Shown piece by piece: positions 46,685-57,200 of a stretch of DNA of 64,000 nucleotides (position 1 is its first letter; every line of letters begins with the position of its first letter). A program made the translations under genes and the position numbers. The notes beneath the pieces are model-generated. The model was given only the letters and a program-made list of their open reading frames with translations, searched no databases and had not been told where the DNA came from. The DNA comes from Owenia fusiformis (taxonomy: Eukaryota > Annelida > Polychaeta > Sabellida > Oweniidae). The DNA is taken from assembly GCA_903813345.2 (NCBI GenBank), contig CAIIXF020000007.1, forward strand, positions 6,949,730 to 7,013,729, in the 5' to 3' direction.

Positions 46685-49107
46685 TTATCCTGTTCCCGGA
46701 CTATAGTCCTGTACGGAGCCAATACATTTGCCTGTACGATTACAACTTCACGGGGGATAAGCAAAACGAGGGCGAATCCACGGACTGCGACTCGCGTAAC
46801 TTTACACCGCAGCCCAGCGCCAAAATGGAGGGACATCCGGCAGTGCCTACTGCTTCTTCCGACAAAATAGAGAAATCCAGGAATTTTAAATGCTATCGTA
46901 TTGTCTAATCGGTGACCAAAATATTACTCTGTATCTACTGTTGGTCTGTAGATAAGAAAATAAGCAGTTGTCCAGATCAAGCTAAAACAGTAGCAAAGTT
47001 CTGATTTTACCTGTAAAATATGTGCATATTATTTAATTTACTATACACTTGAAAGGAGTTTTAACACGTTTCTGATATCTAAAGGTTAGTTGAGGCTCCG
47101 AGTATAATTCGTGAAAATGATTTGATAATAGAATGTGTTCATGAGGAGAAAATTAGATTCAAACTGCGCATTCATAGTGGACGCAGTCCAGTAAACAAAG
47201 CTATTTCAACAACGCAACACAGCCTCCATTGATATTCTAAGCAACGCAGTCCAGCCGCGAACACGAAATAAATAAGAAAGTGTAAACTATATTCCTACGC
47301 TATTATTGTTTCAGGAAAAGAAAGTCAGCATCCAGATTATCATTCAAAGTTACGTTGATTAACATATATATCTATTACCTGAATCAATGTCCCAAATTGC
47401 TATATTGTATCGTTTAAGACCTAGAAATATGGCAATTCAATAGCATATTTGGCAGAACAGTCGAGCGCAAGATGACAACGTAATATGTTTATTACAAACC
47501 AATTTGTGGATAGGATTAAATATATAGATAATTGGATAGTGGTGAGACTTTTTATAAGAAGTAGAAATGCGAAACAATTAACTTTTTGATGATGCAATAA
47601 AAGCTGTTGGGGAAGGGTACATTAACTATATCTAGTATTTAAGATATCAGGAAAATATCAAATAATTGGAGAGTTGGTGAGTTAATGTAATTTTGGATGA
47701 TCTTTCCAACAGTCCATCAATATTGCTAGCTACCACAAATTCATGATTTCAGCTGTATTTGACAGCTTGTATATATTTGCAGAATGGATTGAGACACGAT
47801 GTAAGTCTATTAAAATAGCCCTTTATATTCAATTTTGTCCAAAGTTGCTCTATTTCGGCCACACCTGTACACACATTGTGCTATCTACCTTTGGCTGTGA
47901 TTGCGTTCAGCTTCAGATATAAAGCAACACTGAGTCGTGGACTGCGTTGGACAGATGGGTGGACTGCGACTATCAAAAATTCCAATTGTCTATGTAATTG
48001 TACGTTTTCCGCTTACCAAATATCACACGAAGATGTAATTGTAACAACAGAACATGAATAATTATATTAATTCGATGTCATTTCTGATTCCTTTGTTTAA
48101 ATCGGTATATTAGGGACAAATATTGACAAAATTACATTTTTTGTGGCAGATTTCGAATTCATTTGTGATCATGCTAAACTATTGGACAGCCGAGCACCAA
48201 GAATGCCATTGCAGGTGGAGTATGAATATGTTGATCACCGACTGGAACATACTAGCTATTCTGTAGAATATCCAAACCAATAATCTACCCCAAATCCTAA
48301 CATGCCTTCCAAATTAAGTTTGGACTTACCGCCATTGTTCAGCTATAATGCGTTGTAATCTCGTTTTGAATTACGCGAGTCGCAGTCCGTGGCTTCGCCC
48401 TCGTTTTGCTTATCCCCCGTGAACTTGGGAGAATTATCTACGCCCCTTCCACTTAAGAAACCTACCTCAATGCATTCTAGAACTCAAAATGTAACTTCTA
48501 ATATATTGGAACCGCCGATTGTCTGGGTTAGTTGGCAGAACGAGGTCTTTTTGTTTCTTATGGCTCTTTTGGTCGAAGTTCGATTAAGATGGCGGTTATA
48601 ACGGAATTTCCCGAACTCTTCCGTAATAGCACGAACTTGGTTTTTCGTTACTTCACTTCCATGTAAAATGGATTTGTTTCCGGTAAGAAACATTTTTAAC
48701 CATTCGGTATACAGTTAAGAGCATAGGATGTCGACATGGCAGTAAATATTGAAAATATTGTCCGAAATTTTCGAAATTCCCTCTTACCCGAAACAAATCC
48801 ATTTTACACGGAAGTGACGTAACGAAAAACCAAGTTCGTGCTATTACGGAAGAGTTCGGGAAATTCCGTTATAACCGCCATCTTAATCGAACTTCGACCA
48901 AAAGAGCCATAAGAAACAAAAAGACCTCGTTCTGCCAACTAACCCAGACAATCGGCGGTTCCAATATATTAGAAGTTACATTTTGAGTTCTAGAATGCAT
49001 TGAGGTAGGTTTCTTAAGTGGAAGGGGCGTAGATAATTCTCCCAAGTTGTAATCGTACAGGCAAATGTATTGGCTCCGTACAGGACTATAGTCCTGGAAC
49101 GGGATAA
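46685..49107. mobile_element. TIR element with 8-bp target duplication in the retrotransposon 5' UTR
   Basis: Flanked by a perfect direct repeat GCTCCGAC (46677-46684 and 49108-49115). The ends TTATCCTGTTCC and GGAACGGGATAA start terminal inverted repeats of about 115 bp (GGACTATAGTCCTGTACGG, TTTGCCTGTACGATTACAAC, GACTGCGACTCGCG). The 8-bp duplication fits hAT, P or Merlin groups; the terminal bases do not match a class I can name. GGACTGCG or its complement recurs at 46781, 47188, 47249, 47938, 47960 and 48383. No transposase frame is visible. Confidence 0.8.
48425..49045. mobile_element. Foldback element within the 8-bp-duplication element
   Basis: It interrupts the right terminal inverted repeat of the 46685-49107 element. 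Arms of about 265 bp (48425-48690 and 48780-49045) are almost identical in inverted orientation, with ends TTGGGAGAATTATCTACGCC and its complement. The loop is about 90 bp. The exact duplication is ambiguous (AACTT / AAGTT). Confidence 0.82.
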
Positions 49108-49291
49108 GCTCCGACGATTATGTCGGTTTACTACTACATTCTGAGCCATAAGTACATTCTAACTGTATAATTCTGAGCATAAATGTGTATGGATTAACCT
49201 TACCGATACAATTGTAGCGATATACCTTGATTTATCGCGAATTTTGGACGAAATAAAAACATTCAAGAAATTTTCCTGGATTTGTCAAAGA

Positions 49292-50812
49292 TGGCGACTT
49301 TTGATGGAAGTAAGACCTGCCTTGTCGATATGAACGACCTGGACATATGTGTATATCGCTTGCTAACAAACGTGGAGTGAAAACCTAGACATGAAATCAC
49401 TGAGCAATTGGTGATGGACGTAGATGATAGTCTGTTGATTGAGTCTAGAAGTACTAGTATATTGTTTGAAATGGCGAAGAACAAATTCTCAAATCAGTGC
49501 ATGAAGGAATTTGGGCCGATTTCCGCCCGTGGATATGAACAGCTAGAGGATGTTAAACCCAAGAAACGGACTGGCGACAAGAAAAGCATGAGCATCGCTA
49601 ATGATATTTATGAACTTTACACATACCAAACGGATCTAATCGACGTTTTTCCAAGGTGTGTGTCTTCGCCTACAAGTCACATTCCGGTACTGAAGAAGCG
49701 GGGCACACAGCCCCCTACCGCACCCCAAATGGATTTAACACTGAAATTGATGGATTTAACACAACAAGTGAAAGAGATAAGTAAGGAGTTGGCACAAGTA
49801 AAGAAAGACTATGAAAGTGATGTTAATAGACTGAACAGTAGCCAATTCCCAAACAGCTGTTCGCTCAAAACAACAACAAATAGGTGATACTAACAACAAA
49901 CCCGAAACTCAAGGTCATTGCAACTCTACCTGTAATACTCAGTGTGCCGACTCAACGCCGACCTCAGGGGCAATGCCCCCTAGTTCGAATACTACATTCA
50001 GCTTTATACAGCCAAGCACCGTTATTAGGGACACAACTGTGATCGACAAAAACACACGTGAAAACATGAAAACGCCAAAAACTGGAATTAAACCCTCAAC
50101 GACAGTAGCCATAGGTGATGAATCTAAAGAAGAAACCGATGGGTTCACGTTGGTTGAACGTCGTAGAAAGTCACCTCGCGCCACCGAAAACCGCTTTGGT
50201 GAAGAGAGACCAGCGAAAATGCAGACTTTAGGGAAGACCCCGAAGCCCAATAAACCACATGACGTTAAAGAGACGCCTGTTAACAAGCCAATGAAAGGTC
50301 TCAAGGGTGCGTCTTTTGAAAGATCGCAATCGCTATACCTCGAAAATATTCAAATGGACGATAATGATACCGATGATGATATTATTGCACTTGTTAAAGA
50401 ACATGCAAAAAGAAAGGGGATCAAGTTAATGCAAGCATACGTTATCCATAACCGATTCTCGATGTATCGTGTTGGCGTCAGAATGACTGTTCCCGTCTCA
50501 TCAGCAGATAAGGCTGTTGAAGATGATTCATGGCCTGCCCCGATAAAATGTCGCCAATGGCAGCGCTTCAGGCAGAACGCAAATTATGGTGACAACATTC
50601 CCTCCCGGATTACATATAGGTCCAGACGATATCAACATGATAATAACCTTATCGATCGACCGTCATGGGAACGCGATGATGAGAAAACTGATAATGACTA
50701 TTTTAAAGACGACAATATGTACCACAGGAACATGTGTGACGCAACACGGGAGTATGTACGGGAGAAATTCGGCAATAACCTGGGAGCAACAGGTTCTTAC
50801 GCTGACTGGTAG
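49292..50812 (+). pseudogene. Retrotransposon ORF1 with two frame changes
   Basis: Nucleic-acid-binding ORF1 protein of the non-LTR element. The first ATG (49292, MATFDGSKTC) runs to a TGA at 49378. The frame continues by one base as KPRHEITEQL and VDDSLLIESR to 49887, then shifts again near 49830-49850 into the frame of 49973-50812. The middle piece contains a likely coiled coil (MDLTQQVKEISKELAQV). The last piece has TDGFTLVERRRK, then an RRM-like region (SLYLENIQ ... WPAPIKCRQW). The frame changes look like mutations, but programmed shifting cannot be excluded. No CCHC knuckle is seen. Confidence 0.7.
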
Positions 50813-50912
50813 ATAACTGTTTTTTACTATCGAAACACTGCCCTCATATTTGAGATGCATACCGTGTTTATAGTTTTTTCTCTTTTTAATTATAATTATA
50901 CTCTTCTCTCAA

Positions 50913-51974
50913 ATGCATGTAACAGATTCAACTGGGAAACAATTGGTTATATCCGCATGGAACGTTAACGGGTTGAATGCATCGAATGTAAGTCTACATA
51001 TGCTTTGCGAAAATTCGGATATTGTATGTGTAAATGAACATTGGTTATTTGAAGGAAGTCTTAACGAACTACAAAATGTTCATGACAGATTCACTTATAC
51101 AGCTGCTAGTAGTAAATCCTTGGATCCCTTAGATCAGGGCCATGTTATTGGAAATGGTGGGGTTGCAATACTATGGCGGAAGTCACTTAGTCACTGCATC
51201 TTTCCAGTAGTGAAATACAAGACCGATCGAGTGATTGTAATCAAAGTTCTACAGCCCCCCTACAAATGTGTTTATGTCATATGTTGTTATCTGCCCCATG
51301 CAAACTGTAAAACGGAAAATTTTCTCGAGGTATTAGATTATCTAGAGAACGTTCTTGAAGAGGTATCATCTCAGAACAGTAACTGTGTTATAATTGGAGA
51401 CATGAACGCTCACTTTGGCGATAGTGTAGGTACACGTGGTACAGGTGCAATCTCAAATAACGGTAAACTCCTGAATCAAATGTGTAAACGAACTGGTTTG
51501 ACTCCTATAGATATGTTCCCAATTTGTACGGGACCAACATATACGTTCTTTAGGGATTATACTGGTGAGTCGTACATTGACCATATTCTTGTCACCGGCG
51601 GTCTTGTTTCAAAATGCTTAAATGTAAAAGTGTTTGATGAAGATTTAACAAATATGTCAGATCATTTGCCAATTAAAGTAACTCTAAATATTGAAACTCA
51701 ACCAGCAGCGAGAAAAAACGAGTCTCGTTCTTATAAGTCACGCCCCGCATGGAATAAAGCTACAGATGAACACTTGAAACAATATAAGCAACTGATGAAT
51801 GTGAAAATTTCTAGCCTGATACGAGATATGAATAAAAGTGGCAGTATGTCAAACATGGACATTGAACTATTTTTTAATGAATTGTCCGATATAATTAATG
51901 ATGTAACCTCCCAGTCCTTACCAAAATCAAGGTTCAACAAACATTTAAAACCATATTGGACGGAGACTGTAAAA
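50913..51974 (+). CDS. Retrotransposon ORF2, endonuclease part
   Basis: AP-type endonuclease that nicks target DNA to prime reverse transcription. The ATG at 50913 follows ORF1 by 100 bases. The full set of motifs is present: SAWNVNGL (Asn), VNEHWL (catalytic Glu), GDMNAHFG (Asp and Asn), SYIDHILV (Asp) and SDHLP (Asp-His pair). The reading frame is intact up to TETVK, where a DNA element (51975-53661) is inserted and supplies an artificial end at 52052. Beyond the insertion the same frame continues as ECLKQKK. Confidence 0.9.
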
Positions 51975-53661
51975 CACGAGGGGAAAGAGTACCCGTGTAT
52001 ATACAACCTACCGCCGAGCAAGACACGCACATACCGCCGAGCAAATGTTTGATAATGTCATCTCGTAGGAAAATGGACAATAAAGGTAATATAATGTCAC
52101 TAACAATTCCTTTGGATGGTTAGAGTTGTTACTAAGATGTTCTAGCAGGCGCAATTGGCCTAGAATTATAGTTGAAATATATTTGTATGTCCAAATTAAG
52201 AGATAAGGTAAACGTATAATGGTTTCTGATTTGTTTTTCTCATTTATACTCGCTTTAATTGATAATGAGCCATACATAAGAATACTTGGGTCGGTAAATG
52301 GATGTGCATATGCATAATATATTAAGTGTCAAAATATTAGGTCAAAATAGCACTTTTGAACAGCAAAATCTTCACTTAAACTTTGTCCTAAAAGATCCGA
52401 GGTTATCGGACATCGGACCCGATGTGATCGACGAGTAATATTATAAAGATCCGAAAATATCTTGAGTAAAGGATCTCAGAATCCGAACATTACTTGAGTA
52501 AAATCTGTTGAGATCCGATTATATCGTCGAGTTTATGACGTGCTGATGAAAAAATAATAAACATACAATCTGCATCATTCATGTGAATCATTTTGTTGTG
52601 AACAATAAATGAAACTGAAAAAAATATAGCTATCACCAGTTACCACTGCACATCGAAACATTGTATTTCAGGTCCTCGGTACAAGCGCTTCCACTATAGT
52701 TATAAATCACACGAGATGGATGACTTTGTGGTCCACTTCAGTCAGCACCATCCATTACTGAGTATTAAAGTTAATGTGCCTGAGTTAAATGGCAAAAAAT
52801 GGATTTACAATGTTTTTGACTATGGTATTGTATTATCAAAGAAAGATCACGGTAATTTTCGTTTCGAGGATATGAAGCTTGTGAAGCTTGGGATTCTTCA
52901 AGTTGTGTTCTTTGAGTAGAATGGCGCTTGCAATGCAGAATTAAATGTTTTTGGGTTGCACTCTTACCATAGACACATAGGAAATTATGGTGATTCAAGT
53001 GTAAGCATGAATTCAATGTTTCAAAGAACTTTGCCGGAAACAGACGTTGACGTATAGTGCTGCGGGAATTATATCATATTATATTATATCCCGGTGCCAG
53101 GAGTATATGATAAATAAAAAGGAATATTTGTGATATCGTCATGATATTATATGCTCATTCGAAAGCTTACTCACTACTTCATCGGGTTCTACTCACGGTA
53201 TAGTCGGAATAGCTCGGTGGTAGCTTCGGGTCCTATATAATCGTACTCGTGACATAATCGGGTCTTTCATTTTCAACTTTCACCGGTGATTTCAATGATA
53301 TGCAACGTATGGCAGTGAAATAAATATGATACATTTACACCTATTGTATCTTTGAATCGAATGAAGTAAAGACAGCCATGGTTGTTACTTATTCAAGATG
53401 TAAATCATCATTTAAATATTTAAAAGTTGAATTTAGCGATTGGATAGTAAACATTGCGCTAAGTACTCATTATTTTGCAAACATGAGTGCCTAGAACAAT
53501 AACTTTATCAGTTACACACAATTCTGTGTTTTATCTGTTTCTCATATTGAGAAATTCAAGATATAAACAAAAGTTTATAACTAACCCCCTACATTTTCAG
53601 ACATCTTCGGGTCTTTGCTCGGCGGTAGGTTGTATATACACGGGTACTCTTTCCCCTCGTG
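51975..53661. mobile_element. 1.69-kb TIR element with 5-bp duplication, inserted in ORF2
   Basis: Ends CACGAGGGGAAAGAGTACCC and the complementary GGGTACTCTTTCCCCTCGTG, with perfect 47-bp terminal inverted repeats (51975-52021 and 53615-53661). Flanked by TAAAA at 51970-51974 and 53662-53666; taking out the element and one TAAAA puts ORF2 back in frame. A 3-bp AAA duplication with ACACGAGG ends is also formally possible. CAC ends with 5-bp duplications are known from Transib elements, but the following bases do not match their consensus. Subterminal GATCCGA motifs recur at 52391-52520. It carries an exon-like frame at 52672-52919. Confidence 0.88.
52672..52919 (+). CDS. Unidentified terminal exon carried by the 1.69-kb element
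   Basis: TTGTATTTCAG at 52661-52671 is a good splice acceptor. The frame that follows (two bases, then PRYKRFHYSYKSHE) is open to a TAG at 52917-52919, 81 codons in all, with an ATG at 52716 (MDDFVVHFSQHH). The protein is mixed and fold-like, including LNGKKWIYNVFDYGIVLSKK and NFRFEDMKLVKLG, with no simple repeats. I do not recognise it. It may be a captured host exon or the remains of the element's own protein. No upstream exon is visible within the element. Confidence 0.45.
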
Positions 53662-53666
53662 TAAAA

Positions 53667-56183
53667 GAATGCTTGAAACAAAAGAAAATGACGTGGAATA
53701 GATGGAAGTTCTATGGAAAATCTAGAGAGCCAGAAAATGCATATTGGAAGGCTTACAAGGACGCAAAAAGAATGTTTAGAAAGGCAATCCGTAGGGCTCA
53801 ATATGATTTTGAAATTAAGTGTCAAAAGGAAATTGATGACGCTGCAGATTTATCCTTAAACAAGTTTTGGTACTTGATCAAACAACGCAAGGGTAATTCG
53901 TGTAAATCCATCGCAATACGAAATGATGAAGGACTAGTGCTCACTGAGCCCGATGAAGTACTAATGGAATGGAAGTCCTATTTTGAGAAGCTAGTGTCCC
54001 TTAAGAAAGATACACCATATGACAGCGAATTTGAAAAGATGATTAATAATGAAGTAGATGAAATGAAACGAGACAGTTTTAACAATGACGACGGAGCTTT
54101 CACAGAGGCACTAACGTGCAATGAAGTACATCTAATCACATCCAAGTTAAAAAATGGGAAAGCTCCCGGGTGGGATCAAATTACACCGGAGCACATTAAG
54201 AATGGGGGAGATTTATTAATCCAAGCTCTAACACTTCTGTACAATGAGATGGTACGCACTGAATATGTCCCAGAAAGTTTTAAGCTAGGACTGCTCATAC
54301 CTCTCTTCAAGGGTGGTAACAAGGACATCTTATCAAAAGATGACCATCGTGGCATTACATTGATGACCACGTACATGAAAATGTTCGAGAGAATTATGAT
54401 GTCAAGAAGCCAATTATGTGCACAAACAGAAGAGGTTTCAAACATGCAAGGTGTTAACAAGGCCAAATGTTCTAGTCTACACACATCTCTTGTTACAAGA
54501 GAAGCAATAGCAACAGGTTTAGAAAACGGTAATAATGTCATTGTGACGTCATTAGACATTAAAAAAGCATTTGATGGCGTTTGGCATATTGGGTTGTATC
54601 ATAAAATGTATAAACAGGGAATAAACGGCAAACTATGGAGAATGCTAAGAAATTGTTATGATGGATATAAATGTGCTATTAAATTGAATGTGAACATAGA
54701 CTCAATGTTTAAAGCAGTTAAAGAGGATTTAAATATTCCCCAAGCAATATCTCGGTTTCTAAGTGAAAATGCAAATATTTCAGATCTGTTTCCTGTGGAG
54801 CAGGGTGTGCACCAAGGTGGTGTTTGGTCAATGGAATTATACGCAAGGTACACCAATGAACTCTTAAATGAGATATGTGATAGTATGACTGGATGTTCTA
54901 TAGGTAATGTTGTATGTAGCTGCCCCACGTTTGCTGATGACATGAACTTATTAGCATATCATGGTAATACAATGCAGGTTCTACTGCGTAAAGTTTTTGA
55001 TTATAGCTGCAAATGGAGATTTCAGTTTCACCCAAAGAAATGTAAGGCCGTTGTGTTTAGTAGAGAGAGAAACCCCCCAAAACCAATTCTGAAATTAGGG
55101 AATCACATTATTCCCATCGAGAATTCAATAGATCATGTTGGGCTGCCACTTACAAATAGCAATTCAGTAAAAGAATACATGGACACACGTATCTCGAAAG
55201 GAAGACGAGCAATGATTGCCTATTTAGGAACTACAGCCAGCAATAACAATCCAACAAATCCTCTAACAGCGTCAAAGATTTACTGGTCAATATGCTTCCC
55301 CACTATGACGTATGGAATGAGTCTTTTGCCTCTTAAAGATACTGACTATGACAGGCTAGAGACAGCACACAAGGGAATAGCAAAGAAGATACAAGGGCTT
55401 CCTATCACGACCAGCAACCAGGCAACCATACAACAACTTGGTTGGAGAGACGTAACGTCAAAGATCGTAGTAGACAAAATCATGTTAGTGTGGCAATTGT
55501 TATCTCTACCAATGAACAATGTATATAAGATGATCGCGATAATGAGAATCATAGCGTACAGAACACGTGATCTAGCTTTAGTGTCCCCTATTGGTGATTG
55601 CATGAGAGTAGCTGAACGTCTAGGCATTCAGCACAAAATATATGATATGATAGATACAGGAATGGTACCAAGTAAATGCGAATGGAAGAAGATGGTGTCA
55701 GATAATACAAGAGAATATGCAATGTGGCAGTGGAAAATACAGTGTATGTTCAATCACAACGCTTCCCTATATAGGAATGTAATACGCTTTGGCACACCAA
55801 TAGTGTGGTGGAAAATTGCATTTCGCGAATGCCAATATATTCGCATATGTAAGACAATGATGATCCTACTAACTGGAGGGAGTAATCTATGTGCTATCAC
55901 AGGCAAATGGGGCGACATGAAAGACAGGCATAACGGGCGACTATGTAAAGCTTGTGGTGAAGAGGAAGAGACCTTGGAACATTTCATGTTAAAATGTAAA
56001 TATTTCTCAGCCGAACGAAAAATCATTCTAGATATAGTTAAAAATCACTCGCTGATATTGAATCAAAGTAATGAGCAAATTCTAAGACTAATATTTGGTG
56101 AAAATGAACAATTGGCACCTGATCAGTACATATTAATTGCGAAGAATGTTCATAAAATGTATACATGTGAAAGCAGAATGTAA
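53667..56183 (+). CDS. Retrotransposon ORF2, reverse transcriptase part
   Basis: Continuation of ORF2 after the inserted element, open for about 839 codons to TAA at 56181. It makes cDNA from the element RNA at the nicked target. Conserved blocks: NGKAPGWDQITPEHI (about 54155), DDHRGITLM, LDIKKAFDGVW (first catalytic Asp, about 54556), VEQGVHQGGVWS, and FADDMNLL (catalytic Asp pair, about 54929). The C-terminus has a Cys-His cluster CKACGEEEETLEHFMLKC (about 55948), common in this group. About 30 extra residues (SMFKAVKEDLN...ISDLF) lie before the GVHQGG block, where many relatives have a short loop. All catalytic residues are intact. Confidence 0.93.
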   Translation, partial: ECLKQKKMTWNRWKFYGKSREPENAYWKAYKDAKRMFRKAIRRAQYDFEIKCQKEIDDAADLSLNKFWYLIKQRKGNSCKSIAIRNDEGLVLTEPDEVLMEWKSYFEKLVSLKKDTPYDSEFEKMINNEVDEMKRDSFNNDDGAFTEALTCNEVHLITSKLKNGKAPGWDQITPEHIKNGGDLLIQALTLLYNEMVRTEYVPESFKLGLLIPLFKGGNKDILSKDDHRGITLMTTYMKMFERIMMSRSQLCAQTEEVSNMQGVNKAKCSSLHTSLVTREAIATGLENGNNVIVTSLDIKKAFDGVWHIGLYHKMYKQGINGKLWRMLRNCYDGYKCAIKLNVNIDSMFKAVKEDLNIPQAISRFLSENANISDLFPVEQGVHQGGVWSMELYARYTNELLNEICDSMTGCSIGNVVCSCPTFADDMNLLAYHGNTMQVLLRKVFDYSCKWRFQFHPKKCKAVVFSRERNPPKPILKLGNHIIPIENSIDHVGLPLTNSNSVKEYMDTRISKGRRAMIAYLGTTASNNNPTNPLTASKIYWSICFPTMTYGMSLLPLKDTDYDRLETAHKGIAKKIQGLPITTSNQATIQQLGWRDVTSKIVVDKIMLVWQLLSLPMNNVYKMIAIMRIIAYRTRDLALVSPIGDCMRVAERLGIQHKIYDMIDTGMVPSKCEWKKMVSDNTREYAMWQWKIQCMFNHNASLYRNVIRFGTPIVWWKIAFRECQYIRICKTMMILLTGGSNLCAITGKWGDMKDRHNGRLCKACGEEEETLEHFMLKCKYFSAERKIILDIVKNHSLILNQSNEQILRLIFGENEQLAPDQYILIAKNVHKMYTCESRM

Positions 56184-56325
56184 TTTGCGTATCTCAAATA
56201 GTCAAAATAACTCCAGAGCATTGGGCCTGTTGCGGTTACGGGTCAACGCGGTAGCCTGGCGTCCGGCCGTTTAATAGGGGGTGCTCTGGATGTGATGTGA
56301 TTACTGATTATGTTCCTTATATGTA

Positions 56326-57200
56326 CACTCCCATCCATAAGTTTGGCAACCTTTTTTCCCCCATTGAACTACGTGTTAAAGCCTCTTTACCTTTGAATTT
56401 TTATTTACTTAACCTGCGATGAAAATACTTATACTATTGATGGAAACGTAATTTTACTTTAATTCCAATACCTCCAAATTTTCTCAATTTTTTTCCTCAA
56501 TTACAATAGGTCGAAAATTGATGATAAATTTGATGAATTTTTGAAAATCGACATTCCCATGTTAACCAATGGGAAATGGTAGGTTTGCCGCAAGTCATAT
56601 GACAGAATATCCATCCATCCGAGTCCTTGCAAAAAATACGAGTTAGGCAGGCAATTGAATTTTTTAACTTTATTTAACAAAATTCGATATGTTTCTTCAG
56701 GCTCAACAAAGTTATAGGGCTTTAAAGTCAACATTGTTTTTCAAAAAACCTCTCCCATTGAAATAACACAGGAGGCGAAAAATTATTTTCAAAAATGACT
56801 TTGAAGCGCTGTAACTTTAATATTCATCAAATAAACTAAACACTCAGTGTTCAAAAAAGTTAGACAATTCAATTTTCTACGTAAAAATATTTTTTGCTGA
56901 ATCTTTTACTGAAACGATATCCTGATTTCTGATTTGCCCCGAACCCTCCATTTCCAATTGGATTACATGGGAATGACGATTTTCAAAATTTCATCAAATT
57001 TATCATAAATTTTCGACCTATTGTAATTGAGGAAAAAAATTGAGAAAATTTGGAGGTATTGAAAATAAAGTCAAGTTACGTTTCTATTAATATTATAAGT
57101 TATTTTGTCGCCGGTTAAGTAAATAAAAATTCAAACGTAAAGAGGCTTTAACACGTAGTTCAATGGGGGAAAAAGGTTGCCAAACTTATGGAGGGGAGTG
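56326..57200. mobile_element. TA-flanked foldback in the retrotransposon 3' UTR
   Basis: Ends CACTCCCATCCATAAGTTTG and the complementary AAACTTATGGAGGGGAGTG with TA on each side (56324-56325 and 57201-57202). The inverted similarity covers about 250-300 bp per arm (TTGGCAACC, GAACTACGTGTTAAAGCC, TTACAATAGGTCGAAAATT). It fits the Tc1/mariner group as a non-autonomous copy. No coding region. Confidence 0.82.

Noticed and set aside
46643-46870. Opposed 75- and 69-codon frames
   Set aside because: They lie across a transposon's terminal inverted repeat and have no protein features.
48389-48693. Opposed 69-70-codon frames
   Set aside because: They fall within the foldback arm, so each also appears inverted near 48790-49030; not a gene.
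51975-52052. C-terminal 26 residues of the 379-codon endonuclease frame
   Set aside because: They are translation of the inserted element's terminal repeat, not part of the retrotransposon protein.
53487-53666. N-terminal 60 residues of the 898-codon reverse transcriptase frame
   Set aside because: The first codons come from the inserted DNA element; the true ORF2 sequence resumes at 53667.
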